DNA of 64,000 nucleotides, from positions 1 through 64,000 of the forward strand of contig NZ_LRUN01000047.1 of NCBI RefSeq assembly GCF_001679645.1, in the 5' to 3' direction. The notes beneath the pieces were generated by a model. That model was given only the letters and a program-made list of their open reading frames with translations, had not been told where the DNA came from and searched no databases. Made by a program: the position numbers and the translations under genes. Below, piece by piece: positions 8,374 to 18,551 of the stretch; the first letter of the stretch is position 1, and every line of letters starts with the position of its first letter. Origin of the DNA: Pseudomonas bananamidigenes (GTDB taxonomy: Bacteria; Pseudomonadota; Gammaproteobacteria; Pseudomonadales; Pseudomonadaceae).

Positions 8374-9234
8374 TTAAACCGCGGCAGCGCCGCCGACGAT
8401 TTCCGAGATCTCTTGGGTGATCGCAGCCTGACGCGCCTTGTTGTAGATCAGCTGCAAGTCGCTGATCAGATCACCGGCGTTGTCGGTAGCGTTCTTCATC
8501 GCGATCATCCGCGCAGCTTGTTCGGCCGCGTTGTTCTCGACCACCGCCTGGTACACCTGCGACTCCACGTAACGCACCATCAAGCCGTCAAGCAGCTCTT
8601 TGGCGTCCGGTTCGTAGAGGTAGTCCCAGTGGTGCTTGAGTTCTTGATCCGGGGTCGCCACCAGTGGAATCAACTGCTCCACGGTTGGCGTCTGGGTCAT
8701 GGTGTTGACGAACTTGTTGGACACCACGGACAGGCGGTCGATACGGCCGTCCAGATAAGCATCCAGCATCACCTTGACGCTGCCGATCAGATCATTGATC
8801 GACGGCTCTTCACCCAGATGGCTGATAGCTGCAACGACGTTACCGCCGAAGTTGCGGAAAAAGGCCGCACCCTTGCTACCAACGACACACAGATCGATCT
8901 CGACGCCGTTTTCGCGGTTTACCGCCATGTCCTTGACCAGGGCCTTGAACAGGTTGGTGTTCAAGCCGCCGCACAGACCACGGTCACTGCTCACCACGAC
9001 ATAGCCGACGCGCTTGACGGCGCGGTCGATCATGAACGGATGGCGGTATTCCGGGTTGGCGTTGGCCAGATGCCCAATTACCTGGCGGATACGCTCCGCA
9101 TAAGGGCGGCTAGCAGCCATGCGCATTTGTGCCTTGCGCATTTTGCTGACCGCCACTTTTTCCATGGCGCTGGTAATTTTTTGCGTGCTTTTGATGCTCG
9201 CAATCTTACTGCGAATCTCTTTTGCGCCTGCCAT
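8374..9234 (-). CDS. atpG: ATP synthase F1 subunit gamma
   Basis: Gamma (286 residues) is the rotor shaft inside the alpha3beta3 ring. The N-terminal helix begins MAGAKEIRSKIASIKSTQKI and the C-terminal helix contains the conserved NAGDLISDLQL and RQAAIT segments that contact the catalytic ring. It lies 27 bases upstream of atpD. A 10-bp hairpin sits between the atpA stop and this start. Confidence 0.97.
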   Translation of the reverse strand: MAGAKEIRSKIASIKSTQKITSAMEKVAVSKMRKAQMRMAASRPYAERIRQVIGHLANANPEYRHPFMIDRAVKRVGYVVVSSDRGLCGGLNTNLFKALVKDMAVNRENGVEIDLCVVGSKGAAFFRNFGGNVVAAISHLGEEPSINDLIGSVKVMLDAYLDGRIDRLSVVSNKFVNTMTQTPTVEQLIPLVATPDQELKHHWDYLYEPDAKELLDGLMVRYVESQVYQAVVENNAAEQAARMIAMKNATDNAGDLISDLQLIYNKARQAAITQEISEIVGGAAAV

Positions 9235-9255
9235 GTAACACCTATCAGGTTAGCA

Positions 9256-9279
9256 AGCGGGAGCCTTGCGGCTCCCGCT
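9256..9279 (-). other. Hairpin between atpA and atpG
   Basis: A perfect 10-bp stem (9256-9265/9270-9279) has a TTGC tetraloop, 5 bases after the atpA stop. There is no T run. It may protect the alpha message end or tune relative expression of alpha and gamma, which are needed 3:1. Confidence 0.55.
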
Positions 9280-9284
9280 GCGGC

Positions 9285-10829
<1,545 letters not shown>

Positions 10830-10850
10830 TGCTCTGCTGCCCCTTCAAAC

Positions 10851-11387
10851 TCAAGATTTCAATGCTTCGGCCAGTTTCGCGAGTTTGCCGCTAACTGAGC
10901 CATCGATAACCAGGTCGCCGGCGCGGATAACGACACCACCTATGAGGGCAGCATCCTCCGCAACTTGCAGGCGCACTTCCCGGTTGAGTCGTGCACTGAG
11001 AACCTTGGCGAGTTTGTCTTGCTGTTCTTGGTTCAATGCAAAAGCACTGGTCACTTCAACGTCTACCGATTTCTCTTGTTCGGCCTTGTACAGGTCGAAA
11101 AGAGCAGCGATCTCCGGCAGAAGCGGGAGACGGTCGTTTTCGGCAACGACGTGAATGAAATTTTGTGCCTTGGCATCAAACTTGTCGCCGCACACGTCAA
11201 TGAACGTGGCGGCCTTTTCTGCGCTCGTCAGTCGCGGGGCCTTGAGCACGCGCTGCATGGTGTCGTCTTGCGACACCGCTGCTGCCAGGCCGAGCATGGC
11301 TGACCAATTGGCCAGTTGCTGGTGGGCCTGAGCGTGCTCGAAGGCCGCCTTAGCGTAAGGTCGGGCCAACGTGGTCAGTTCTGCCAT
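10851..11387 (-). CDS. atpH: ATP synthase F1 subunit delta
   Basis: Delta (178 residues) ties the F1 head to the peripheral b stalk. An all-helical N-terminal domain begins MAELTTLARPYAKAAFEHA and the C-terminal part includes GGVVIRAGDLVIDGSV, the family signature. It lies 12 bases after atpF. Confidence 0.96.
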   Translation of the reverse strand: MAELTTLARPYAKAAFEHAQAHQQLANWSAMLGLAAAVSQDDTMQRVLKAPRLTSAEKAATFIDVCGDKFDAKAQNFIHVVAENDRLPLLPEIAALFDLYKAEQEKSVDVEVTSAFALNQEQQDKLAKVLSARLNREVRLQVAEDAALIGGVVIRAGDLVIDGSVSGKLAKLAEALKS

Positions 11388-11399
11388 GATCGCCCTCGC

Positions 11400-11870
11400 T
11401 TAGATTTCAGCAGCCAGTTGGTTAACCAGCTCTGCGTGCGCGTTTTGATCGATTGTCTTGCCCAGGATCTTCGAAGCACCGCCAACGGCCAGGCTACCCA
11501 CTTGGGCGCGCAGCGCATCTTTGACACTGTTCAGTTCCTGTTCGATCTCGGCCTGAGCCTGAGCCTTCACACGGTCAGCTTCGACGCGAGCCTGTTCACG
11601 GGCTTCGTCAACAATCTGGTTACCGCGTTTCTTGGCTTGCTCGATGATTTCAGCTGCCTGAGCTTTCGCTTCGCGCAGTTGCTGACCCGCTTTCTCTTGG
11701 GCCAGCTCCAGGTCGCGAGCTGCTCGGTTGGCAGCGTCCAGACCATCGGCGATCTTCTTTTGACGTTCGCGCAGTGCCGTGATGACCGGAGGCCATACGA
11801 ACTTCATGCAGAACAGTACAAAAATCAGGAACGCAACGGACTGGCCAATCAGGGTCGCATTAATGTTCAC
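11400..11870 (-). CDS. atpF: ATP synthase Fo subunit b
   Basis: Subunit b (156 residues) is the peripheral stalk. One N-terminal membrane helix (about 5-27, LIGQSVAFLIFVLFCMKFVW) is followed by a long charged alanine-rich coiled coil that reaches F1. The length is standard for proteobacterial b. It lies 58 bases downstream of atpE. Confidence 0.96.
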   Translation of the reverse strand: MNINATLIGQSVAFLIFVLFCMKFVWPPVITALRERQKKIADGLDAANRAARDLELAQEKAGQQLREAKAQAAEIIEQAKKRGNQIVDEAREQARVEADRVKAQAQAEIEQELNSVKDALRAQVGSLAVGGASKILGKTIDQNAHAELVNQLAAEI

Positions 11871-11928
11871 GCCAACACCTCGCAGTTACGTTGTCCATCA
11901 CATCAAATCAATCGGAAGATCCGAATGA

Positions 11929-12186
11929 TTAGCCAGCGATCTGACCAACGAACGGGTTCGCAAAGGTGAAGAACAGAGCGATACCAACACCGATCATGGT
12001 TACGGCGTCGAGCAGACCGGCAACGATGAACATTTTAACTTGCAGCATTGGAACCATTTCCGGCTGACGCGCTGCGCCTTCCAGGAACTTGCCGCCCAGC
12101 AGGCCGAAACCAATTGCGGTACCCAGTGCGCCCAGGCCGATCAACAGTGCAACAGCGATAGCGGTTAGACCAACTACAGTTTCCAT
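11929..12186 (-). CDS. atpE: ATP synthase Fo subunit c
   Basis: Subunit c (85 residues) forms the proton-driven ring. It has two membrane helices (about 5-30 and 50-78), the polar loop ARQPEM near 39-44, and the proton-carrying aspartate at about residue 60 ([10 protein letters not shown]). No sodium-binding signature is seen, so it is a proton ring. The Shine-Dalgarno GGGAGGAAAG before the ATG is unusually strong, in keeping with the many copies needed. The 133-base leader carries two hairpins. Confidence 0.96.
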
Positions 12187-12273
12187 CTTTCCTCCCGACT
12201 TTTACGTCGTATGGTTTAGGTTTTTTAGATTAAAGCGGTAAAACAAATCGTTTCAGCGGCCCCGTGAGGAACC

Positions 12274-12320
12274 CCCTCCCGTTTGACCGGGAGGGACATC
12301 AGACCGGCCGAGACCGGTCT
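12274..12320 (-). other. Two tandem hairpins between atpB and atpE
   Basis: One 8-bp GC-rich stem (12274-12281/12288-12295) and one 7-bp stem (12301-12307/12314-12320) lie directly after the atpB stop. Neither is followed by a T run. They resemble RNA-processing or stabilising elements that would separate the weakly needed atpB message from the strongly translated atpE. The remaining leader (12187-12273) is A/T-rich upstream of a strong RBS. Confidence 0.5.
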
Positions 12321-13189
12321 TAATGGTTTTCTTCGTGCGCCATCGACAGGTAGACGATGGTCAGCATCATGAAGATGAACGCCTGCAGGGTGATGATCAG
12401 GATGTGGAACACCGCCCACGCCCACTGCAGCGCAACGCCCAGGCCGCTGAGCCAGAGCAGGCCGCTGCCGAACATCACAGCGATCAGGATGAACACCAGC
12501 TCGCCGGCATACATGTTGCCGAACAGACGCAGGGCCAGAGAGATCGGTTTGGCGATCAGGGTCACGAATTCCAGCAGGAAGTTCACCGGGATCAGCAGCG
12601 CCTGAACGAAGATGTTCTTGCTGCCGAACGGGTGCAGGGTCAGCTCGCCGATGAAGCCGCCGATGCCCTTGACCTTGATGCTGTAGAAAATGATCAGTGC
12701 GAAAACCGAGAACGCCATGCCCAGGGTCGCGTTCGGGTCGGTAGTCGACACGGCACGGAACGGGATGTGGTGGTCGCCGGAGATCAGGATGGCCAGCTGA
12801 GGAATCCAGTCGACCGGTACCAGGTCGACGGCGTTCATCAGGAACACCCAGACGAAGATGGTCAGTGCCAGCGGTGCGATCACCGGGCTACGGCCATGGA
12901 AGCTGTCTTTCACGCTGCCATCGACGAATTCGACCAGCACTTCAACGAAGTTCTGCAGTGCACCTGGCTGACCGGAAGTCGCCTTCTTGGCCGCCATGCG
13001 GAAAAGAATGACGAAAATCAGACCCAGTGCGACCGACCAGCCGAGGGTATCGACGTGGAAAGCCCAGAAACCCATTTCCTTGGCTTCTGCTGCGGTGTGG
13101 GCAAAGCCCCAGCCGCCGTTGGGTAGCTGACCGAAGGTCAGGTTCTGCAAGTGGTGCTGGATATAGCCCGAAGCGGTTGTTTCTGCCAT
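12320..13189 (-). CDS. atpB: ATP synthase Fo subunit a
   Basis: Subunit a (289 residues) is the stator channel for protons. It has five to six membrane segments. The essential arginine lies in the segment SLALRLFGNMYAGE (E. coli Arg210 equivalent), and the conserved C-terminal helix (ILIITLQAFIFMMLTIVYLS) is present. The start ATG at 13189 lies 17 bases after atpI. Confidence 0.96.
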   Translation of the reverse strand: MAETTASGYIQHHLQNLTFGQLPNGGWGFAHTAAEAKEMGFWAFHVDTLGWSVALGLIFVILFRMAAKKATSGQPGALQNFVEVLVEFVDGSVKDSFHGRSPVIAPLALTIFVWVFLMNAVDLVPVDWIPQLAILISGDHHIPFRAVSTTDPNATLGMAFSVFALIIFYSIKVKGIGGFIGELTLHPFGSKNIFVQALLIPVNFLLEFVTLIAKPISLALRLFGNMYAGELVFILIAVMFGSGLLWLSGLGVALQWAWAVFHILIITLQAFIFMMLTIVYLSMAHEENH

Positions 13190-13205
13190 GGTTGCCTCAA
13201 ACGCC

Positions 13206-13613
13206 CTAAGGTCTCGAAAGTCTTGTTCTCATCAGCAGGGGAGCGAACCAGCTGACCGACTGAGTCAGCACGAAGGCGCCGAATACAGCGATCGGCGCCA
13301 GTGGCTTCACACCTGCAAACACCAGTGCAAAAAGCACTGCCGTCAAAATCAGTTTGCCTGCCTCGCCGGCATAGAAAGACCGGACGATGGACTGGGCTGC
13401 TCGGGCGCCGGAAAACCGAAATGCCTTGTGAGCGAAATAAACATTGGGCAGCAAGGCTATCAGGCCTCCGCAAAGTCCCGAGTATCCGGCAACGACTCCG
13501 TGCCATTGCCAGAGCGCCAAAGCGGCAATGAGCAAAATGACAAATTGAGCCATCAACACCGGAAAAACCGCCAGGCGATGGAAGGGCAGGCGGTTTGGCT
13601 TGCGGGTTTCCAT
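13206..13613 (-). CDS. atpI: ATP synthase protein I
   Basis: AtpI (135 residues) is a small membrane protein with about four hydrophobic segments that assists c-ring assembly. It begins METRKPNRLPFHRLAVFPVL. A GTG codon directly before the ATG (13614-13616) is an alternative start; I chose the ATG because the Pseudomonas family begins MET. GGAGAG lies 8 bases upstream. It is the first gene of the atp operon, behind a clear sigma-70 promoter. Confidence 0.9.
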   Translation of the reverse strand: METRKPNRLPFHRLAVFPVLMAQFVILLIAALALWQWHGVVAGYSGLCGGLIALLPNVYFAHKAFRFSGARAAQSIVRSFYAGEAGKLILTAVLFALVFAGVKPLAPIAVFGAFVLTQSVSWFAPLLMRTRLSRP

Positions 13614-13687
13614 CACGATTGCTCTCCAATGGTCGGCTGCCGAAATTCAATAACTTGGCATAATTTGTGCCGACAAAATGCGCGCAG

Positions 13688-13716
13688 AGTATAGGGGCGG
13701 TTCTGCCCCTATTCAA
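13688..13716 (-). promoter_or_regulatory. Sigma-70 promoter of the atp operon
   Basis: On the minus strand TTGAAT (13711-13716) and TATACT (13688-13693) are separated by exactly 17 bases. Transcription should begin near 13681, giving a 5' leader of about 68 bases before atpI. The spacer itself is an 8-bp inverted repeat (13691-13698/13705-13712), which may double as the end of the parB transcript. Confidence 0.7.
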
Positions 13717-13761
13717 CTGTCAGGTAGTGATTTCCGACTGCGCGCTACAAGAGCAATTGTT

Positions 13762-14634
13762 TCAGCGGATGTGTGCAAGCACACCTTGAAGCTCGTCGAG
13801 CGAGTTGTAGCCGATCACCAGTTGACCCTTTCCCTTCTTGCCGTGGCGGATCTGCACCGCAGAGCCAAGGCGCTCGGCCAGACGTTGTTCGAGCCGGGCG
13901 ATATCCGGGTCGGGTTTTGCCGGTTCGACCGGCGCGGGTTTGCCACTCAGCCACTGGCGAACCAGTGCTTCAGTCTGGCGCACTGTAAGGCCGCGTGCGA
14001 CAACATGTCGCGCCCCTTCCACCTGCTGATTGTCCGGCAGACCGAGCAATGCACGGGCATGACCCATTTCCAGGTCGCCGTGGGACAACATGGTCTTGAT
14101 GACTTCCGGCAGTGCGATGAGTCGCAGCAGGTTGGCCACAGTGACGCGAGACTTGCCCACAGCCTCGGCCACCTGTTGCTGGGTGAGCTGGAATTCCTGC
14201 TGCAAGCGCTGCAGGGCCACCGCTTCCTCGATGGGGTTCAGGTCTTCGCGCTGGATGTTTTCGATCAGGGCAATGGCGATCGCGGTTTCATCCGGCACAT
14301 CACGGACCATGGCCGGAATGGTTTCCTGCCCGGCCTGCTGGCTGGCACGCCAGCGACGTTCACCTGCGATGATTTCAAAGCGGCCACCACCGATCGGGCG
14401 AACCACGATCGGTTGCATCACGCCCTGAGTCTTGATCGATTGCGCCAGCTCTTCCAGCGCCTGGGGATCCATGTCCCGGCGCGGCTGATACTTGCCACGC
14501 TGCAACAGATCCAGCGGCAGGTGCTGCAACTCACGGCTGTCAGCCTGCGCAGCCTGTTCTTCCAGGGCGCTGACAGTCGGACCGCTCAGCAGTGCATCCA
14601 GTCCACGTCCGAGACCTCGTTTCTTGACGGCCAT
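13762..14634 (-). CDS. parB: Chromosome partitioning protein ParB
   Basis: ParB (290 residues) loads at parS sites and spreads as a CTP-switched clamp to segregate the origin. The N-terminus MAVKKRGLGRGLDALL is the ParA-stimulating segment. The CTP-binding motif GERRWRAS lies at 91-98 and the parS-binding helix-turn-helix (TQQQVAEAVGKSRVTVANLL) near 154-173, followed by the dimerisation tail. The ATG follows parA by 9 bases. A perfect parS lies 12 kb away in recF. Confidence 0.97.
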   Translation of the reverse strand: MAVKKRGLGRGLDALLSGPTVSALEEQAAQADSRELQHLPLDLLQRGKYQPRRDMDPQALEELAQSIKTQGVMQPIVVRPIGGGRFEIIAGERRWRASQQAGQETIPAMVRDVPDETAIAIALIENIQREDLNPIEEAVALQRLQQEFQLTQQQVAEAVGKSRVTVANLLRLIALPEVIKTMLSHGDLEMGHARALLGLPDNQQVEGARHVVARGLTVRQTEALVRQWLSGKPAPVEPAKPDPDIARLEQRLAERLGSAVQIRHGKKGKGQLVIGYNSLDELQGVLAHIR

Positions 14635-14643
14635 GGGGATTCC

Positions 14644-15441
14644 TTAAGTTGGCTGGGCAGCGGCGATGCGTGAATTTTTGCGCTGGCGGCGAACCATCTC
14701 GCCTGCCAGAGCGAGATAGGCCAGCGCTCCACGCGACTGCTTGTCGTAGGCCAGCGCCGGCATGCCGTAGCTCGGTGCTTCGGCCAGGCGGACGTTGCGC
14801 GGGATCACCGTGTCGTACAGCTGATCGCCGAAGTGTTCCTTGAGCTGCGCCGATACATCGTTCATCAGACTCAGACGCGGGTCGTACATGGTCCGCAGCA
14901 GGCCTTCGACCTTGAGGTCCGGGTTCAACAGCTCGGCGATGCGCTTGATGTTATCCACAAGGTCGCTCAAACCTTCGAGCGCAAAGTATTCGCACTGCAT
15001 GGGGATAATCACCCCGTCGGCGGCAACCAAAGCGTTCAGCGTGAGCATCGACAGCGATGGCGGGCAGTCGATCAGAATGTAATCGTAATTTTCACGGACC
15101 GGCGCCAGCGCGCTGCGCAGGCGACTTTCCTTCATCTGCATTTCCAGCAGCACCACTTCGGCCGCCGTCAGATCACGGTTGGCCGGCAGCAGTTGATAAC
15201 CGCCGTGTTCGGAAAAATGCATGGCCTGGGCCAGATCGCATTCGCCGATCAACAGGTCGTAGACCGAGTTTTCCAGGCCATGTTTATCCACACCGCTACC
15301 CATGGTGGCGTTGCCCTGTGGATCGAGATCGATCAACAGCACCCGGCGCTTGGTCGCGACCAGGGATGCTGCGAGGTTGATGCAGGTGGTGGTCTTGCCC
15401 ACACCACCCTTCTGGTTCGCTATCGCGAATACCTTAGCCAT
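14644..15441 (-). CDS. parA: Chromosome partitioning ATPase ParA (Soj)
   Basis: ParA (265 residues) is a DNA-binding ATPase that moves ParB-parS complexes. It begins MAKVFAIANQKGGVGKTTTC with the deviant Walker A box KGGVGKTT at 11-18; DCPPSLSMLTLNAL is the Walker B region near 118. The start at 15441 places the P-loop at the usual distance, whereas a frame extension upstream overlaps rsmG and is not conserved. Two exact DnaA boxes (14951-14959 and 15284-15292) lie inside the gene. Confidence 0.97.
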   Translation of the reverse strand: MAKVFAIANQKGGVGKTTTCINLAASLVATKRRVLLIDLDPQGNATMGSGVDKHGLENSVYDLLIGECDLAQAMHFSEHGGYQLLPANRDLTAAEVVLLEMQMKESRLRSALAPVRENYDYILIDCPPSLSMLTLNALVAADGVIIPMQCEYFALEGLSDLVDNIKRIAELLNPDLKVEGLLRTMYDPRLSLMNDVSAQLKEHFGDQLYDTVIPRNVRLAEAPSYGMPALAYDKQSRGALAYLALAGEMVRRQRKNSRIAAAQPT

Positions 15442-15459
15442 TCTTGCTTGTGTTCCCAA

Positions 15460-16104
15460 TCATGCCGTGCGGCGCAGTATCAGCAGATGGCGTTGGCCCT
15501 GGCAACCGGGTACGGCCAGGGCGTGTTCGCTATCGAGTTTGAAGTCTGCCGGCAATGCTACCAGCTCATCGGCCGGATGAACGCCCTTCATTGCCAGCCA
15601 GCGCGTATCGGCGTCGCCGAGGTGGCGAGTCCAGTTGGTGAAATTCTCCATGCTGCTGAATGCCCGGGAAATGATCCCGTTGAAAGGTTCTGCAGGCTGG
15701 AAGGCTTCGACGCGGCTGTGGATAACTTGCAGATTGTCCAGTTTGAGCTCAAGTTTGACCTGGGTCAGAAAGCGGGTTTTCTTGCCGTTGCTGTCCAGGC
15801 AGGTCACTGGCGAATCCGGATACAGGATCGCCAAAGGAATACCAGGCATGCCTCCGCCGCTGCCGACATCCAGCCAGCGACCGTTTTCGACGAACGACAT
15901 CACGCTCAGACTGTCGAGCAAATGGCGGGAAACCATTTCGTCCGGATCGCGAACGGCAGTCAGGTTGTAGGCCTGGTTCCATTTGATCAACAGGGCCAGA
16001 TAACCCAGCAGCAATTCGTGCTGGGCCTCTGTGAGATTGACACCGAGCTCACGGGCTCCTGTGGATAACTCTTCGGCGTGTTGCGAAGTGACCTTAGAAC
16101 TCAA
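15460..16104 (-). CDS. rsmG: 16S rRNA (guanine527-N7)-methyltransferase
   Basis: RsmG (214 residues, also GidB) methylates G527 of 16S rRNA with SAM. The SAM-binding segment LDVGSGGGMPGIPLAIL lies near 77-93. The start is TTG at 16104, overlapping the mnmG stop (TTGA), so translation is probably coupled to mnmG. No ATG is available near the N-terminus. Exact DnaA boxes occur at 15717-15725 and 16060-16068. Confidence 0.95.
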   Translation of the reverse strand: MSSKVTSQHAEELSTGARELGVNLTEAQHELLLGYLALLIKWNQAYNLTAVRDPDEMVSRHLLDSLSVMSFVENGRWLDVGSGGGMPGIPLAILYPDSPVTCLDSNGKKTRFLTQVKLELKLDNLQVIHSRVEAFQPAEPFNGIISRAFSSMENFTNWTRHLGDADTRWLAMKGVHPADELVALPADFKLDSEHALAVPGCQGQRHLLILRRTA

Positions 16105-18002
16105 GCGCTTTGCTCCAACTGACGGCCCGCGCCGCGTTTTTTCAAATGAATCATCAACAGCGAAATCGCTGCCGGGGTCACGCCCGGGATCCGCGAAGCC
16201 TGGCCCAGCGTCTCGGGACGCGTGGCGCTCAGCTTGCTCTGAATCTCCTTGGAGAGACCGGAAATGCTGGTGTATTCGATATCCACAGGCAATTTCGTGT
16301 CTTCGCTGGCGCGCAAACGGGCGATTTCGTCCTGCTGACGGTCGATGTAACCGGCATATTTGGTCTTGATCTCGACCTGCTCGGCGACCTGTGGGTCTTG
16401 CGCACCCGGCCCGGTCACTTCGACCAGACCAGCGTAGTCGATTTCCGGACGACTCAAGAGATTGAGCAAGTTGTATTCGTGGGACAGCGGTGTGCCGAAT
16501 TTTTCCGCAATCGCATCCCCCTGCGGCGTGCCCGGACGAACCCAGGTGCTTTTCAGGCGTTGTTCTTCAAGTTCGATGTTTTCGCGTTTCTTGCAGAACG
16601 CCGCCCAACGCGCGTCATCGACCAGACCCAGTTCGCGACCTTTTTCGGTCAGGCGCAAGTCCGCGTTGTCCTCGCGCAGGATCAGGCGGTACTCGGCACG
16701 TGAAGTGAACATGCGGTACGGCTCCTGGGTGCCGAGGGTGATCAGGTCGTCGACCAATACCCCGATGTACGCCTCATCGCGACGCGGGCACCAGGCTTCC
16801 TTGCCCTTGGCCCGCAGTGCGGCGTTCGCGCCAGCCAGCAGACCTTGAGCGCCGGCTTCTTCGTAACCGGTGGTGCCGTTGATCTGGCCAGCGAAGAACA
16901 GACCGCCGATGACTTTGGTTTCCAGGCTGTACTTCAGATCCCGTGGATCGAAGTAGTCGTACTCGATCGCGTAACCCGGACGCACGATGTGCGCGTTTTC
17001 CATGCCGCGGATCGATTGCACGATCTGCAATTGCACGTCGAACGGCAGGCTTGTGGATATCCCGTTCGGATACAGCTCATGGGTGGTCAGGCCTTCCGGC
17101 TCGATGAACACCTGATGGCTTTCCTTGTCGGCAAAACGGTGGATCTTGTCTTCGATGGACGGGCAGTAACGCGGACCGATGCCCTCGATTTCTCCGGCGG
17201 CGGAATACATCGGCGAACGATCGAGGTTCGAAGCGATGATTTCGTGGGTACGGGCGTTGGTGTGGGTGATCCAGCAACTCACCTGCCGTGGATGCTGTTC
17301 CTTGTTGCCCAAAAACGACATCACCGGGATCGGCGTATCGCCTGGCTGCTCGGTCATGACCGAGAAATCCACAGATCGGCCATCGATGCGCGGCGGTGTA
17401 CCGGTCTTCAACCGGCCGACACGCAGTGGCAGTTCACGAAGACGACGAGCCAACGCAATGGACGGCGGATCACCGGCGCGACCGCCGGAGTAGTTCTGCA
17501 AGCCGATGTGGATAAGTCCGCCCAGGAACGTACCGGTGGTCAATACCACGGAATCTGCAAAGAAGCGCAGACCCATTTGCGTGACCACACCACGCACCTG
17601 CTCCTGCTCGACGATGAGGTCGTCAGCGGCCTGTTGAAATATCCACAGGTTCGGCTGGTTCTCCAGGATTTCGCGGACAGCGGCCTTGTAAAGAATCCGG
17701 TCGGCTTGTGCACGGGTTGCACGCACGGCCGGGCCTTTACGGCTGTTCAATACACGAAACTGGATGCCACCCAGATCGGTAGCCGTGGCCATCGCGCCGC
17801 CGAGGGCATCGATTTCCTTGACCAGATGGCTTTTGCCGATGCCGCCGATGGCCGGGTTGCAACTCATGGCACCGAGGGTTTCCACGTTATGCGTCAGCAG
17901 CAGGGTTTTTGCCCCCATGCGTGCTGAGGCCAGTGCTGCCTCGGTACCGGCATGACCGCCGCCGATGACGATCACTTCAAAACGGGAAGGGAAATCCACC
18001 AC
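16101..18002 (-). CDS. mnmG: tRNA uridine 5-carboxymethylaminomethyl modification protein MnmG
   Basis: MnmG (GidA, 633 residues) is the FAD partner of MnmE in modifying the wobble uridine U34 of tRNA. The FAD motif GGGHAGTEAA lies at about 14-23. The catalytic cysteine segments (CNPAIGG near 49, and PRYCPSIEDK) and the C-terminal MnmE-binding domain are complete. Two GTG codons in a row (18002 and 17999) can start it; GAGG sits 3 or 6 bases ahead, so the second is a little more likely. An exact DnaA box lies at 17507-17515. mnmE is upstream, across a 550-base origin-like gap. Confidence 0.95.
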   Translation of the reverse strand: MVDFPSRFEVIVIGGGHAGTEAALASARMGAKTLLLTHNVETLGAMSCNPAIGGIGKSHLVKEIDALGGAMATATDLGGIQFRVLNSRKGPAVRATRAQADRILYKAAVREILENQPNLWIFQQAADDLIVEQEQVRGVVTQMGLRFFADSVVLTTGTFLGGLIHIGLQNYSGGRAGDPPSIALARRLRELPLRVGRLKTGTPPRIDGRSVDFSVMTEQPGDTPIPVMSFLGNKEQHPRQVSCWITHTNARTHEIIASNLDRSPMYSAAGEIEGIGPRYCPSIEDKIHRFADKESHQVFIEPEGLTTHELYPNGISTSLPFDVQLQIVQSIRGMENAHIVRPGYAIEYDYFDPRDLKYSLETKVIGGLFFAGQINGTTGYEEAGAQGLLAGANAALRAKGKEAWCPRRDEAYIGVLVDDLITLGTQEPYRMFTSRAEYRLILREDNADLRLTEKGRELGLVDDARWAAFCKKRENIELEEQRLKSTWVRPGTPQGDAIAEKFGTPLSHEYNLLNLLSRPEIDYAGLVEVTGPGAQDPQVAEQVEIKTKYAGYIDRQQDEIARLRASEDTKLPVDIEYTSISGLSKEIQSKLSATRPETLGQASRIPGVTPAAISLLMIHLKKRGAGRQLEQSA

Positions 18003-18551
18003 GCACCTCGTGCCTGCTTAAGTAGGTATTCAGGAATAGTTTGAGATCAGGTTTCTGGACCTGGTCGACAAGTATAGGGACTTCGCCCTTCCTAAAGAAC
18101 CCTTTGCACAAAATTTAACCAGCTGTGGAGAACTCGCGGTTAAAAAAATAAAAAAGAGAGAAATTTATAAAACCCTTGTTTTAAAGCTTATTCTTACTGC
18201 ACCTGATTTCTGTGGATAGATTTCTACAGGCCTTTATTTTCGATGTGTACAGAGATTCAAAACCCTGTGCCCATGTCACCGTGAGGCCCTTGGATAACCG
18301 GTGTAAGCCTGTGGATGAATGAGATGGTTATCCACAGAGGCGGTTATATCCAGTTTTGAAGCTCTGTTATCAACTGTCCTTAACGGCAGTTATTCACAGG
18401 GCTTGATCCACAGTATTCGGATGAGTGAGCACGCAGCGGACAGGAGAAATCCGCTCAGGGAGAAGGAATCTGCCCGGGGCTGGAAGCAAAGAAATGCAAA
18501 GAGAAGGAACAGACAGGTCGCGAACGGACCTGTCTGTGGACAACGGAAGGG
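18003..18551. other. DnaA-box-rich, AT-rich intergenic region (second origin-like site)
   Basis: No gene is seen in these 549 bases. There is one exact DnaA box (18328-18336) and at least five others with one mismatch (18124-18132, 18211-18219, 18310-18318, 18390-18398, 18404-18412, 18535-18543 are all candidates). They flank an A/T-rich stretch at 18140-18190 that could unwind. A TATACT -10 element for mnmG lies on the minus strand at 18071-18076 without a clear -35. The layout mirrors the true oriC 4 kb away, but nothing in the sequence proves replication activity. Confidence 0.6.
18509..18537 (-). terminator. Hairpin after mnmE, probable terminator
   Basis: An 11-bp inverted repeat (18509-18519/18527-18537) with a 7-base loop lies 15 bases past the mnmE stop. 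The minus strand downstream is pyrimidine-rich but has no clean T run. Confidence 0.5.
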
